Source of the DNA: Trachythela sp. YZ-2020
Taxonomy: Eukaryota > Cnidaria > Anthozoa > Malacalcyonacea > Clavulariidae
Direction: 5' to 3'
Assembly (NCBI GenBank): GCA_016169945.1
Contig: JADLSH010000061.1
Coordinates: 1,116,001 to 1,180,000 of the forward strand
Length of the DNA: 64,000 nt
Shown here: piece after piece, positions 25,901-37,900 of the stretch
Numbering within the stretch: position 1 is the stretch's first letter
Layout: every line of letters begins with the position of its first letter
Made by a program: the position numbers and the translations under genes
Notes under the pieces: model-generated
The model's input: only the letters and a program-made list of their open reading frames with translations
What the model was told of the DNA's origin: nothing
Databases searched by the model: none

Positions 25901-28900
25901 GTAATTGATATTATCCACACATATTTGCAGGGAAATATATATAGAGAATAATACATGGGTGCGCGGAAATACCAGACTTATTGCGAGTGTTGAACATGAT
26001 ATCTCACGAATAAGATATCATGTTCAACACGAGAAATAAATCTGGTATTTCCAAGCATCCATGTATTTTTCTGTTTATTATATCAAGGACAGTCTTTTCA
26101 AACAAAATAAAATAAAATACCCATTTCCATAAAATTCAAAAGCGATAATTTTCACATGTGAGATTATCATAAATAATCTCACATATGAGATTATCAGTTT
26201 TATCAGTGCTCGAAGTACTATTTAAAACACGAGCAGGAGTGCTTTATAAGAATATAAAACGCGAGGCGAAGCCGAGTGTTTTATATCTGATAAAGCACGA
26301 ACTGCGAGTGTTTTAAATGGCTTCAAAAACGACCCATCTTATGAGTTCATATAAAACGAATTTTGAAAATTGTTGTCTTGAAAGCCGAGAAATTTCGACG
26401 AGAAAAACGAGCGAGTCTTTGTCACATATGATTAAACATTAATTTCTTTTGAATTGTCCTCATGAATAATTAATGAGTTATATCAAAATTATAGAAGCAA
26501 ATTGCTTTATGCCGGAAAAAGATAATAGATATAATAATAAAAATGGGTTATTTATTATCTTTATGGTAGAAGGTATGGCCAACAAGACAGGAACAGTGAC
26601 AGACTCCCCCCACCAACAATCTCTCAAAGCCTTTGAATGATAGCTGATTAACTGTGATAGGCTATATGAAATTTAAGCCAAAACATTTTAAGAACTGAGA
26701 TTTGCAGCAAAAAAAGGTGGTTATATGTTGGCAACCCCAATATTTTGCCATGTGTCCGTCACTAGGCAGGGACCATTATTTTGACGATCCGTACAAAGAC
26801 AACAATACAGTCAGTAGTCTCTTGGTAGTTTTAATGTGCCTAAACACAAAAACATTTGAAAAAATACCCTAACAAGAAAGGTGCATGAAATTAAAGGACT
26901 GGTCTATATGTCATAGCTCAAACAAATTGGCCTTGCTCTAAGTTTCCAAAACCTTTCCAGTGGGGCAATGAATTTACTTTGAATGTACCCATTATAGCTT
27001 TTTTACAGTGTGTAAAGTTAGTAATTCTCTATTTCTTGTGATTATTAGTGTGCAGGGCAGGTGAAGACATAATACCTAATTCACAAAGAAATTAGACATA
27101 ATTCTAAAGTTGGCTCAATACTAAAATTGTGCAAATCATGTAAGCACTAAGCAGTTATATAGGTCTGCATTATGTTTGAGCCAAAAGCCTCTGAGCTGAG
27201 CTTAAATTTTCAGCAACCAAAAGCAGATTTTTGTTGACAAGTGATAATCTTGTTTGCACTTCTGCTATTTCACTCCACTGTAACAAAAACCAAGAGAACA
27301 TATTTTCTTTTAAACATTCTTGCTATAGCTATTGACCATTTATTCAATTAAGAAAATTTAAGCTTAGACATTAGGTCAAAGATATGCGAGGTTTCTGTAT
27401 GACTGAAATTTCGATGAAAATCCTCACAAAAGTTGTCAATTTCATGAAGCTTAAAAATGGCACTTATGAACTTATATTCTAAATAACCTAGAAATCCAAT
27501 ACAAGTAACTATCAGAGATATTAATAAAATGCCGTAACTTTTATATTGTGTATTTTAAACGAGACATTCTATAAATTTTGAGTCCGCGTTTTACAAATTT
27601 TGAGTCCGCGTTTTACAAATTTTGAGTCCGCGTTTTACAAATTTTCGAGCTCGCGTTTTACAAGTCCAGTCCAGTCCGCGTTTTACAAGTCCAGTCCAGT
27701 CCAGTCCAGTAAGCGATTTACAACATGCCACCCAGGAACTACTTATAAATAATTTAACGCTGCTCGTATAAGAGTATATGATGGTCCCATATTTCAAAAA
27801 ATGTTGCTTTGTTGAGTGTTGATATTTCTCTGTAAAAGAACGCAAGGTGTGTATCAAATACACACGGATTACAAATAAAGGTGCAGCGGGCTCTTTGCGG
27901 CAAAATTTGCACTCACAGCGCGTGGATAAGGGAAGTTCGTGGCGGTGCGCAACTTAAAATAGTCTCTTGTGAAACCTTAAATACGACATCTACAGATGAT
28001 AATTCGACCAAAATGTTTCGACATGATTTGGCTGGCTTATTTTAGATACAATTTCGTCATCCCAGACTTAGCGCTGACTTAGCCGGAAAGAAAATGCTGC
28101 AACCCATACACTATAATAACATTGAGGAAGTTGTTGATGTTTACAAGCCGGGGCCGCGATTAATTAATATGTGTAACTGAAGTGTCAAAATTGACGGATA
28201 TTCTGCAATTTGGCCAATTAGATGATACTTGACGCAGAAATAATAATAAAAATATAACTGCGCGTGCAAAACAAGGTATTTTGATTTGTTTTTCGTATTT
28301 GTATTGTTACTGTTTGTTTATATACTATATTTTGTAATTTCACTCTCTTTCTACTGTAGTCTGTATTAAAATTATTCGTCAGTCGCATATAAAATCTTAT
28401 CAATTTGTTTGGCTTGGTTTTTTAACACATACTCTTCAACTATGGACGTTTTCTAGGCTTGCTTGATACTTTCTGAAGGAAAATATTTTTGTACTACTGA
28501 CATATTGTGTGTGGTTGTTTTCACGGGCAAGAATTTTTGAGGTTGCCCTAGAATGAATTGAAACCTATATCTTTGGCAAGTTACATGCACATTGACTTTG
28601 CTGCAACCCATACACTATAATAACATTGAGGAAGTTGTTGATGTTTACAAGCCGGGGCCGCGATTAATTAATATGTGTAACTGAAGTGTCAAAATTGACG
28701 GATATTCTGCAATTTGGCCAATTAGATGATATTTGACGCAGAAATAATAATAAAGATATAACTGCGTGTGCAAATAAACTATTCAGATGTCTTTGTGAGC
28801 TTTTTACGATTATTTTAATATGTTGATCGGCCCGAAACGATCACTTCTAGCCCGAAATATAAGTTGATAAACAATTTATTCGAAATTGCAATTTTCCGAA

Positions 28901-31900
28901 ATGCCTGCTGCGACTAATATATTACAATATCGTCATATTTAATAATCCAAAAAACAAGTGAATCTTCTATACCAAGTAAAACCTTTACCAAAATTATAAA
29001 ATTGTAAATTTAATAAAATTTAACAATTCAAATGTTTTCCATGTCCGCATGTCCGTATGTCCGTCTGTTCGCATGTTCGCATCACGGTCGGCATGTCCGC
29101 GTTTTCCGCCTGTCCGCATATCTGCGTTTCCCACCTAACCTCTGTCGATGGCTTTTTGTCACAAGCTGGAAACCACACTAAATGTCATCGGAGTGTGACT
29201 GACTGTTTCCTTTGAAGGTGAGAGTAGACCTACTCTGGGATGGCAACTCGCCTTAACTCGCCACGAAATAACACCAGTTAAGGCGATCTAGGGCGATTTA
29301 AGGAAAATAATAGATTTTTAACCGATGCAATTAAAAGAGATTTAAGAAAGAAATGGTTAGGGAATGCAATTGAAGGCATTTTAAGACAGTAGAAAGAAAG
29401 TGCAACTATTAAACCAGGTGACTCAAGGGGACGCTATTATCGTGCCAATCAGCCGACATGCAATATCATGAAGTCTTTATAATTATACTATTATGTATTA
29501 TAGGAGGACAGGCAGCTCTGGGGAATTGACAAGAAATTGTTTCCAGACTGAAGGGCAATTGACAATTAAATTGAACGTTAAGGTCTCCCTCTTGCCACAG
29601 GTAAGGTTATTTTTACCTTGAGTGGAGAATTTGACAAGAAAAGTTTAAATGTCTAATGCCTGTGGGTCTGCCCGCCCTCCAGGGGGTGGTTGAAACTAAT
29701 TATAGATCTTATTAAGATTTGATCGATGTTATTTAGCTATTTTATTTACATGACTGCAGTGTTAACATTTGTTTAGCTAGAACTTCTTGTAGGCTTCTAT
29801 CAACTATTTAACAATTAAACAACGAGGCCGAGTGTCTATGAGCGAATAGTCGACGAAGGCAAATCCTGTAATTTGATAGATGTTTTTCCCCCAGTTTTGG
29901 ATCACTGGATTGTAAGTATTTCAGCTTTAATTAAGTAGTGCAACAAAATAAGTCAAAGCCGAGATGAGTGTAGTCACGTGCGTTAGGAGGTCATAAAAGT
30001 ACAAATATTTTGGAGAGCCCACCCGATTTGAGGAGGTGGGCAGCTTCAAATCAACCCATAGTGAAGAGGATAGTGTGGGAGTCGCACAACGGTTTCTACA
30101 CCAAAATTCTTGGGGAATGCAATATATTTTGCTTTCTAGTCTTATCGTTTTCTGCCAAATTACATCACCCTGTCTTAAAAATAGACTCCTTCACTGCAGA
30201 CACCATTTTTCTGTGTGCTACCCTATAAGTTACAAATACACTACAAATAGTAATGATGACGTCATCAATCATATGGTTGATACTAACATCTCAATGGATA
30301 TAATAACCCTCGCTCGGCAAGGGCCGCTGCTTTTCAGGCGAGTACACTGCCTCGGGCGAGGGGGATTATATGTAATATATACAAACCGCGCGAGAGTTCT
30401 TTATCTGATTTAAAACATCGAGGCGCAGCCGAGTGTTTTAGATCTGATAAAGGCCGAACTGTTATGTTTGTATATGACTTCTAAAATGGGTCGTTTTGTA
30501 CGCTCACTGGCGTTGAAATTTTGAAGATTCTTGTTATCTACGCCGTAAAAATTGAAAGAGAAAATATGAGCAAGTCTATATCAAATATATAGATCCGCTA
30601 CTGGTCATGAGTTCCTTTGTATTTTGCTTATGAATAATTAATGAATTTTAGAAATATGTATAGGATATTATAATATGTAGAGAAGTGGGATTGGCGTGTT
30701 GAATAGATTACCTTTTGCGATAATGGTTCAGGAAATTTCATCACATGCTTGTTTAAGAATTTATAATATTAAATCTCTTTGAGATTTTACTTTATTTGTG
30801 TGAGATTTTGATGGAAAATATGCATGTGATAAGAGTTACAATTTTGGGAAAAAAATCGTAGGCGCAATTTACGGATTTGATTGAGATTAATTGCATATTT
30901 TAATGACGTGTTTTGAAATTTGAATAGACTATTCAAAAAGTCTACGAATATTTTTTCCAAGATTCTAGATTTGGTGACTGAAAATTTTGTCATATATGCA
31001 TATTATTGCGTGTTCTGATATTTTAGTGATAGGGATTTTGGTTGGATTTGGGACTGGCTTATTCGAAGTATAACCTCTGATACTATTCCTATTCAATTTC
31101 GGGAGACGAAATTTGCGCATGCCTCATTTATGTACTTCTACTAACATTTTGTCACTCGGCCAAACACGACTTAAAGCTCATACTTGTGCAATAATCTTTT
31201 GAAACGCCTTTAAAACAACCTACCTTCAGCAAGTCGTGAGGCCAGTAAAGTTCAATCTTTAGGAAAGGCGAACCTTTATCGCGGTCGTTCTCCTTGCGCA
31301 AAAAATTTTTCAGCTGTTCAATGTAACTTTTGCCTTCGCTTGGATCTGTTAAATATCTTTCCTCTGAATGTTTGTTGCCATCTTTATAGTGAATCTTGAA
31401 TATCTTTGTACTTCCATATCGCACTTCACAGATCGTTGAAGTTACAGGTAATTTTGCATGTGGTAAGAAGTCCTCTCCCAAAATTAGGTTTATTAAGCTG
31501 CTTTTACCCGAGGAAGTTTCACCTACATGGAAAATGACAAATTAATGACGATTTGAAGATACTGGGTGTTTAAGCGTATTCTGAAAAACTTAATTAACTC
31601 TTCTGTTGCAGCTGGTCCTTGAGGTGGTACTATTAATAACATACATGCACTCTTTGAACTAGCTTATCATGCTTTTCATGAAATCAACGTTTAAGGCATG
31701 TATATTAAACCTTGGTGCTGCTTTGGAAATAAAGGGTTTATGAATTAGACCCGTTCAAGCATGAATCATTAAATCCTGCGACAATCATGCCATCAAGTAT
31801 TTTTCGATCGATTCGTTGTCACACAACTTCTTTGTAACTTTTGTTAACTTTCCCACATGAAATACATAAACGCTGTCTGATAATAAATTTCGTACCAGGT

Positions 31901-34900
31901 TTGTGCGACTCTGCACGCCTAGCAGACCTCAAGGAGCAATTGCGATTCATTGCATTCCCGGGATGGCTTGGTCTCAGTGCACGATGCTTCGGGGGACTTG
32001 CGTTCCCCAACCTGCCCCGAGGCTGATTATGGACTGCCCTCGACTGGAAACTAAAATATCCTCCCCCATTCATAGCATTGACACTATTTGCACATTCACT
32101 AATCTGGCCTGTGTAGCAGGCGTTTGCTGCGGGAGGGAGAACAGGGGCGGGTTATAGAATATACACGCCTGCACAAATTGCATTGATAAAAGCCTGTTTG
32201 CTTCCAAACCTTCGGCTAAGCTCTTATTGCTCAATTTTGTTATTGGAAATAATCAAAGTTCGAATGTAAACAATTCCACGTGTTCCACACAAGTCTTACT
32301 AACTTCCAGACGAAGGGCCTTCGCTCGAAACGTCGAAATTCTCATTGTATTTTTCAGGTAGTTTTTAATACACAACAGTCAACCGCCGTATTTGCTATAC
32401 TCTACCCACACTGGCACAGCACGTTTGAGATATATCCACAGAAGTCTGTCTGGCATGGTTCGCAATGTGTATACCGTTCGGTCATACAACTATTTGAGTT
32501 CGGATGACAAATTGTCATGGAATGCATAAAAATGTCATATCGTGTAGTGTTTTGGTGTTGCATCTTGACAGCTTAAAACTGTAGTGCTGCCAAAAGGAAT
32601 GCGAAACTTGCTAATGTTATATTCTTGCACCTAGAACTGTGGATAAACTTGGTTTGTTTTGAGTTTACATAAAGTTTATGGACCTTTGAATGTCAACATA
32701 GCCAAGTTTTGCGTTTTATTTGTTCATTTATTCTACAGGAACTCCGCAAAGTTATATAATCGCAAAGTTCTTTGTTCTTCTTCTTCGCCCTTTCTCAGCT
32801 AATTCTTTCACAACAACTGACACATTCTCTTTCGTTGAAAAACTACTTAGCTTATCCTAATACTTATAATAATGTAATGGCTAGCTTTTTTTTTAAGTCT
32901 CTCTTTACTAACATCCCTTACATGAGGCTATTGATATAAAGTCGAATCCATATTGACCTAACCGAGGCAGGAGGCACATTTGTGTGCTTATTTTGAGTAT
33001 CAAAGCAGTTTACAATCGATAATGTGAGGGTAAAGCTCAAGCGTGTCCGTGAGATCTACCTGCCACATTACAAACGAGTACAATGAAATTTTACATTCAT
33101 ACAAATTAAATGTCAGATGCTATGGACGTTATTGGTCAGATCCCTAAGTTGATGACGCTGTCACCGCTGTGAGTTTGAAGCGCGCAACTAATTTAGGAAA
33201 TGTAATAATCAAGGGTAAACGTTTCAACAGAGAGACTGTTTATGGCGTGGAATTTCACTTCGAGTTCGAGTGCCAAGGAGATAGCTTCTCTTGTAAATTT
33301 ATAGAAGGAAAGGTTTGATCTAGAAAATAAATTCAGGCTATCACCTTACATGTCGTATAAATTACTTTGAATTGATATTTACTGTTGATTGTTATAAAAA
33401 TTGTATTAGACCATCTGTCGTCTGTCCGCTTAAGAGTACATGCTTTAACATAAAAGCTGTTGTTCTTGGTTTTTGTTGTTATTGAGCATCTTATATACTC
33501 CAACAAAATCTAGCTCAGCTGTAAAGGCATGAAATCGAACTCCTTTTACTTTAAACACAAGGCAAGTTCTCCCTGCATGGTAGATGCTCTGAGGGACCGT
33601 TCATTATTAAGAAGGGGGTGGGCCAGTCATTTTTCAATGCCGATTGATAGTATTTTCTTGACCCACCCAACAAGAATGGTTTAATTTTTGCGGCCCACCC
33701 ATTGTCATTGGACACAAATTCATGGCCCACCCCTGTTACAGTTCAATTTGTTTTTCCCTCAAGATCTGCATAGCGATTTAAATATTATATTTAGATAATA
33801 TTATCTAGATGACATTGATGTTGATAAAGATGATCAACCATCAGCTGTTATTCGACAGTCAACAGAGAACTTTAAAGTGGACCAATTAATCGCTGTTCTT
33901 GAGAGGATTTTGTCTGATGATGTGAAACTCGAGGCGAAGTTGGCTTCAACAATACTGGAGAACACGCGCGGGAAAAAGTGTTTGACCCCTTTGGATTCAT
34001 TTCTTGCTGTATTAGTTAAAGCGTTTGATGATTGCAACGTCCGAGTAAAGAAATACAAGAGCGATAGCATACGAGCTATCAAACTGGACAAATAATACAG
34101 CGTTCTAAGAGAAGATGAAAGTTCGAAGTTGCTTGCAGGAGATATTCATAATTTACACGTCTATTTCTCTCGTCTTGTATTTCAGCACATTCTTCAGCAT
34201 TTCTGGAGTTGTGTAGCTTTAAGTGCTGGATTTGTGGATGGATATTCAACGCCCTGCTGCAGATAAAATTACTGAAAATTCTGTGGGCGATCAAGCAAAG
34301 AGAGAAGCCATCCGTCATCATGCTGGGTGGGCGATAAAGCGTGCAAGAGAACATCTTTCTGTGGCCGGGAATATTTCAATAAAAAAATGAAAAGATGATA
34401 ACACTTCTACACAAGTTTCCAAGGAGTGCTTGCTTTCATTTTTGATAGATTTAGGATAGATCAGCGCCAAAGTTCTGGAAAGTTTTTATTTATTGTTAAT
34501 GATGCAGTATTGGACTTTTTCATTGTTTTTCATAAAGAGGTCGAGAGGTTTTTTGTCAGGCATAAATAAAGACACCGTGGTCAAGGGTTTAAAACATTTG
34601 TCTGTGAGTGGACATGTTCGGACGGAATGGGAAATTTTTTTTGGTGTTTCGACAAGTGGACAGAGAGCCGCAGTCACTATTATTCTACAACGGATTGTTG
34701 TAATGTTTATAAAATCTAAGCAACAAATAATAAGAGAACAGCATTTTCAGAAGCCACAGAAACAGAGTAAAAGCTTGAGGCAAATAATTTACAATTACAG
34801 GGAATTTACAAAGACTAGTTTGCGATAAAAACTGACCAAGATGTACAAAGTATGACAGTCAAGAAATAAGTGGAAAATTATATGTACAGTATATGGCTAG

Positions 34901-37900
34901 TTGTGCATGCCTTTCAACACTACAAGTAAGTACTGTATTAATTGTGTTTTTGTACTACCATAAACTTTCGATTAAGCCGTACTCAGAGTCTCAGATAAGC
35001 ACCCATGTTTACATGAAGAAATGTGTTTAGCCTCAATCTCTGTAATTGAGCTCTCCGCAATTCCACATAACCCTGGGAGCATAAAGGAGAGTTTATGCTA
35101 GTTCCTTTGTGTGTGTAGTGTTATATATCCAGATACCATAAAAAATACGCCATTGTTTCTTCAAGTTCATAGACATTTGTCTGTTTCTTTCCTAATATTT
35201 TTGCCATCGGAAAACAGCTATATCCATTAATGTTGTATGCATAAACATATGCAGTCATATTTTGTGTTCCTCCACACATTTGCCTTTGACAAGAAAAGAA
35301 GGACTCTACAAAGTTCTGATTCACTTTGCCATTACAAACAATTCACCATATTGCTGACAGAACTTTTCACTCGCCATGAATTTCAGTAGTCGTTTCAAAG
35401 CATCTATGGTGCCCTAAACAGAGTAAATATTAACTGTTGTTATCATCTTATAATTAGCATGATAATAAATCTCTTATACTTATAGGTATGCTGATTATGC
35501 ATACAATAGCCTACCATTAAATCAAACATTGTTTACCATGATATGAAATTACTTGTTTGCTCAGATTTGTCCTTGTAAATCTTTGCCAAACTTTCTTTCC
35601 AGTCTGTGAAATATTTTGCAACGTCATTGAGAATGTTTATTTCCTATTGATTCGATTCGTTTAGTCCATTTGAAGAATTAAAAATGTTCCAAACTTTGTC
35701 ACACATAGATATGTATTCTTGCGTAGCAGATGTGGTTTCCTTATCTGATATCTTCATTTCATCAGCTACTTTAGACGATAATGTCTGCACTGCCAGTTTT
35801 ACCCGCATTTTACTTAGGTTATCAAGGTTAATGTGTGAACCTCGGAGATCAGTTACATATAAGCTTCTCAGTTTTTCCCGATTATAACATCACTGACGTG
35901 TTCCCACAGTGCATACTTGCCGTTATTTTCCATGCTTCTTGAAAATCGTCTGTTCTTTTCTTTGAATCCACTGTTGAATAAGTTATTCCTTAATATTTTA
36001 ATCAAGTGAGGTGGATCGGACATGAAAAACATTGGCAAATTTGAAAAGTGGTTAAACCCCTCTGAATAAGTGTTATTGCTTGTATTCATTGTATAGAACG
36101 TCCTGTTGGTGGATGCACCATCACAGCATGCCAAGACTATCTCAAATCCATAACTATGCAACAGGCTTACCCCAAGCCAGAACATTCGTATAAGTTGAAT
36201 TGCTGTTGCACCTTTAGTTAGGAAATATGCACATGGGAAATCGAATTTGAAAAATATACTTCAGTAGAAAAATTGAAGAATATGTGTTGCTAGTTTCTCT
36301 ATTGGTTTGGTTTGCAGGTCCTTTTTTCAAATATGTCTGTAAACCAAATGAGTTCCTAACAACTGCTATCAAATACGAGTCCTTCCTTAATTTTTACCTC
36401 GTCGAAGAATAAGCCCCCTAACTTTCCATGTTTAGGTCCTTTCATTTTGTCAAATTTGTTTTTTCATGTGCTGGATTGTTACTGAGTTCCAACCAGATTG
36501 GGGTGGGTTAAAGTTCTTGTAGTGTGAAAGCTAGGGTCCTACCACTTGGTAACCGCAGGGCACCAGATGATCGCATTCCTTCGTACATTGAGTGACTCTT
36601 ACAGTACATTTTTAAACACCATTGTATGACAAGGGGGTGCCATCTCATTTGTTTTGCAGAAGTACTTAGGGATTTCGCTTGATCTTTTAATAGGATCTCC
36701 ATCAACTCATCTTTTGCATATCCGGTATGTTCTCGCAGATGGTTGTGGAGCAGTTTAGTTTCTTAAACTTCATTTCACATGCTTCCCAGAGACACTTCTA
36801 CTCTCGATGTATAGGAGCCGTTGCTACTGTGTCAATTCTTTGAATGTGTTGTTTGCTTTGTGCATAAAGGAGTTCTACATTTTCAAATTTCTGGTCACAT
36901 CCTTTCATTTGCATACAGGATTGTGCAGGGCTGCCTTGATACCAGATACACTTTCGTACATATTTTTGAAAATAGTTTGTAAATCAGTCCCACTGTTGTC
37001 ATTTTTCTTCTGTATTCTTCCAGTCGTTGGTATTTCACCTTCCAGTACCGCATTTCTTTCACTGCGTTTCTTGCAGCAGTCAAAAGCAGTTCCTTTGACA
37101 TATAATCATACCTGACTTTCTCCGTTTCCACAGTGTATTTTTTGTTGTTTGCTCTTGAAACCATGGTTCTTAGGTAGTGGTTTGTACTTTTACAAAACTA
37201 GTTCTTTTCAAACTATTTGACATTATTCTAGCTAAGATGTGATAATTGTAATTACATAAACAACTCTTGAATTCATGTAACCATACATTATATGGTAAAA
37301 GTAAATATTTTAGCCTGGTAATTGTACATGGCTTATACGCATGTGGAGAAATTTTTATTTGTTAAAGACAATTACCACATTGTATTCTCGTACGATTTTC
37401 CATTGAAAGTTCACAAAGTGAAAATTTACATTACTAATATCCGCCGCCATGTTGATTTTTCTTACCTCATTTCCAGGCTCTGATCTTGTTTTGTTAATTT
37501 GCACTGCTGTAATTGCACAGTGTGCAATTTCAAAAATAATTGCACTGCTCTTAACCAATCGGAATTGAGTAATTTTTTCATCTATATTATTATTAATTAA
37601 CAATATAAATAATACTTTGCAAGCTTCTTCGTTTAGTACTCGGAGGCCGGTAGTCATTTTAATTTTCCCGGCAATTTGCCGCTTCTGACTTGTAAACAAT
37701 TAATTGCCTGTCATACTTTCCCCATTTAAATGACCCGTTGGTGCATGCGCATTCAATGGCAGGTAGCAAAAAAAGTTCAAAAAATTAAGAAACGATATTT
37801 ATACCAAATATACATCTATTAATGGTCTAACTGTCCTGGGATTTACTAAGTACTGGTGCTAAAAGAAGCGGTTGAATTTTTATGAAACCCACCGGGGTTG

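Noticed and set aside
30010..30413. Overlapping plus-strand ORFs of 72 and 125 residues
   Set aside because: The longer one runs into a MITE-like repeat (CTCGGCAAGGGCC). No motif, so treated as chance.
31819..32157. Gene in the GC-rich patch with open frames on both strands
   Set aside because: Openness in several frames follows from base composition. No motif, and the sequence resembles a dispersed repeat.
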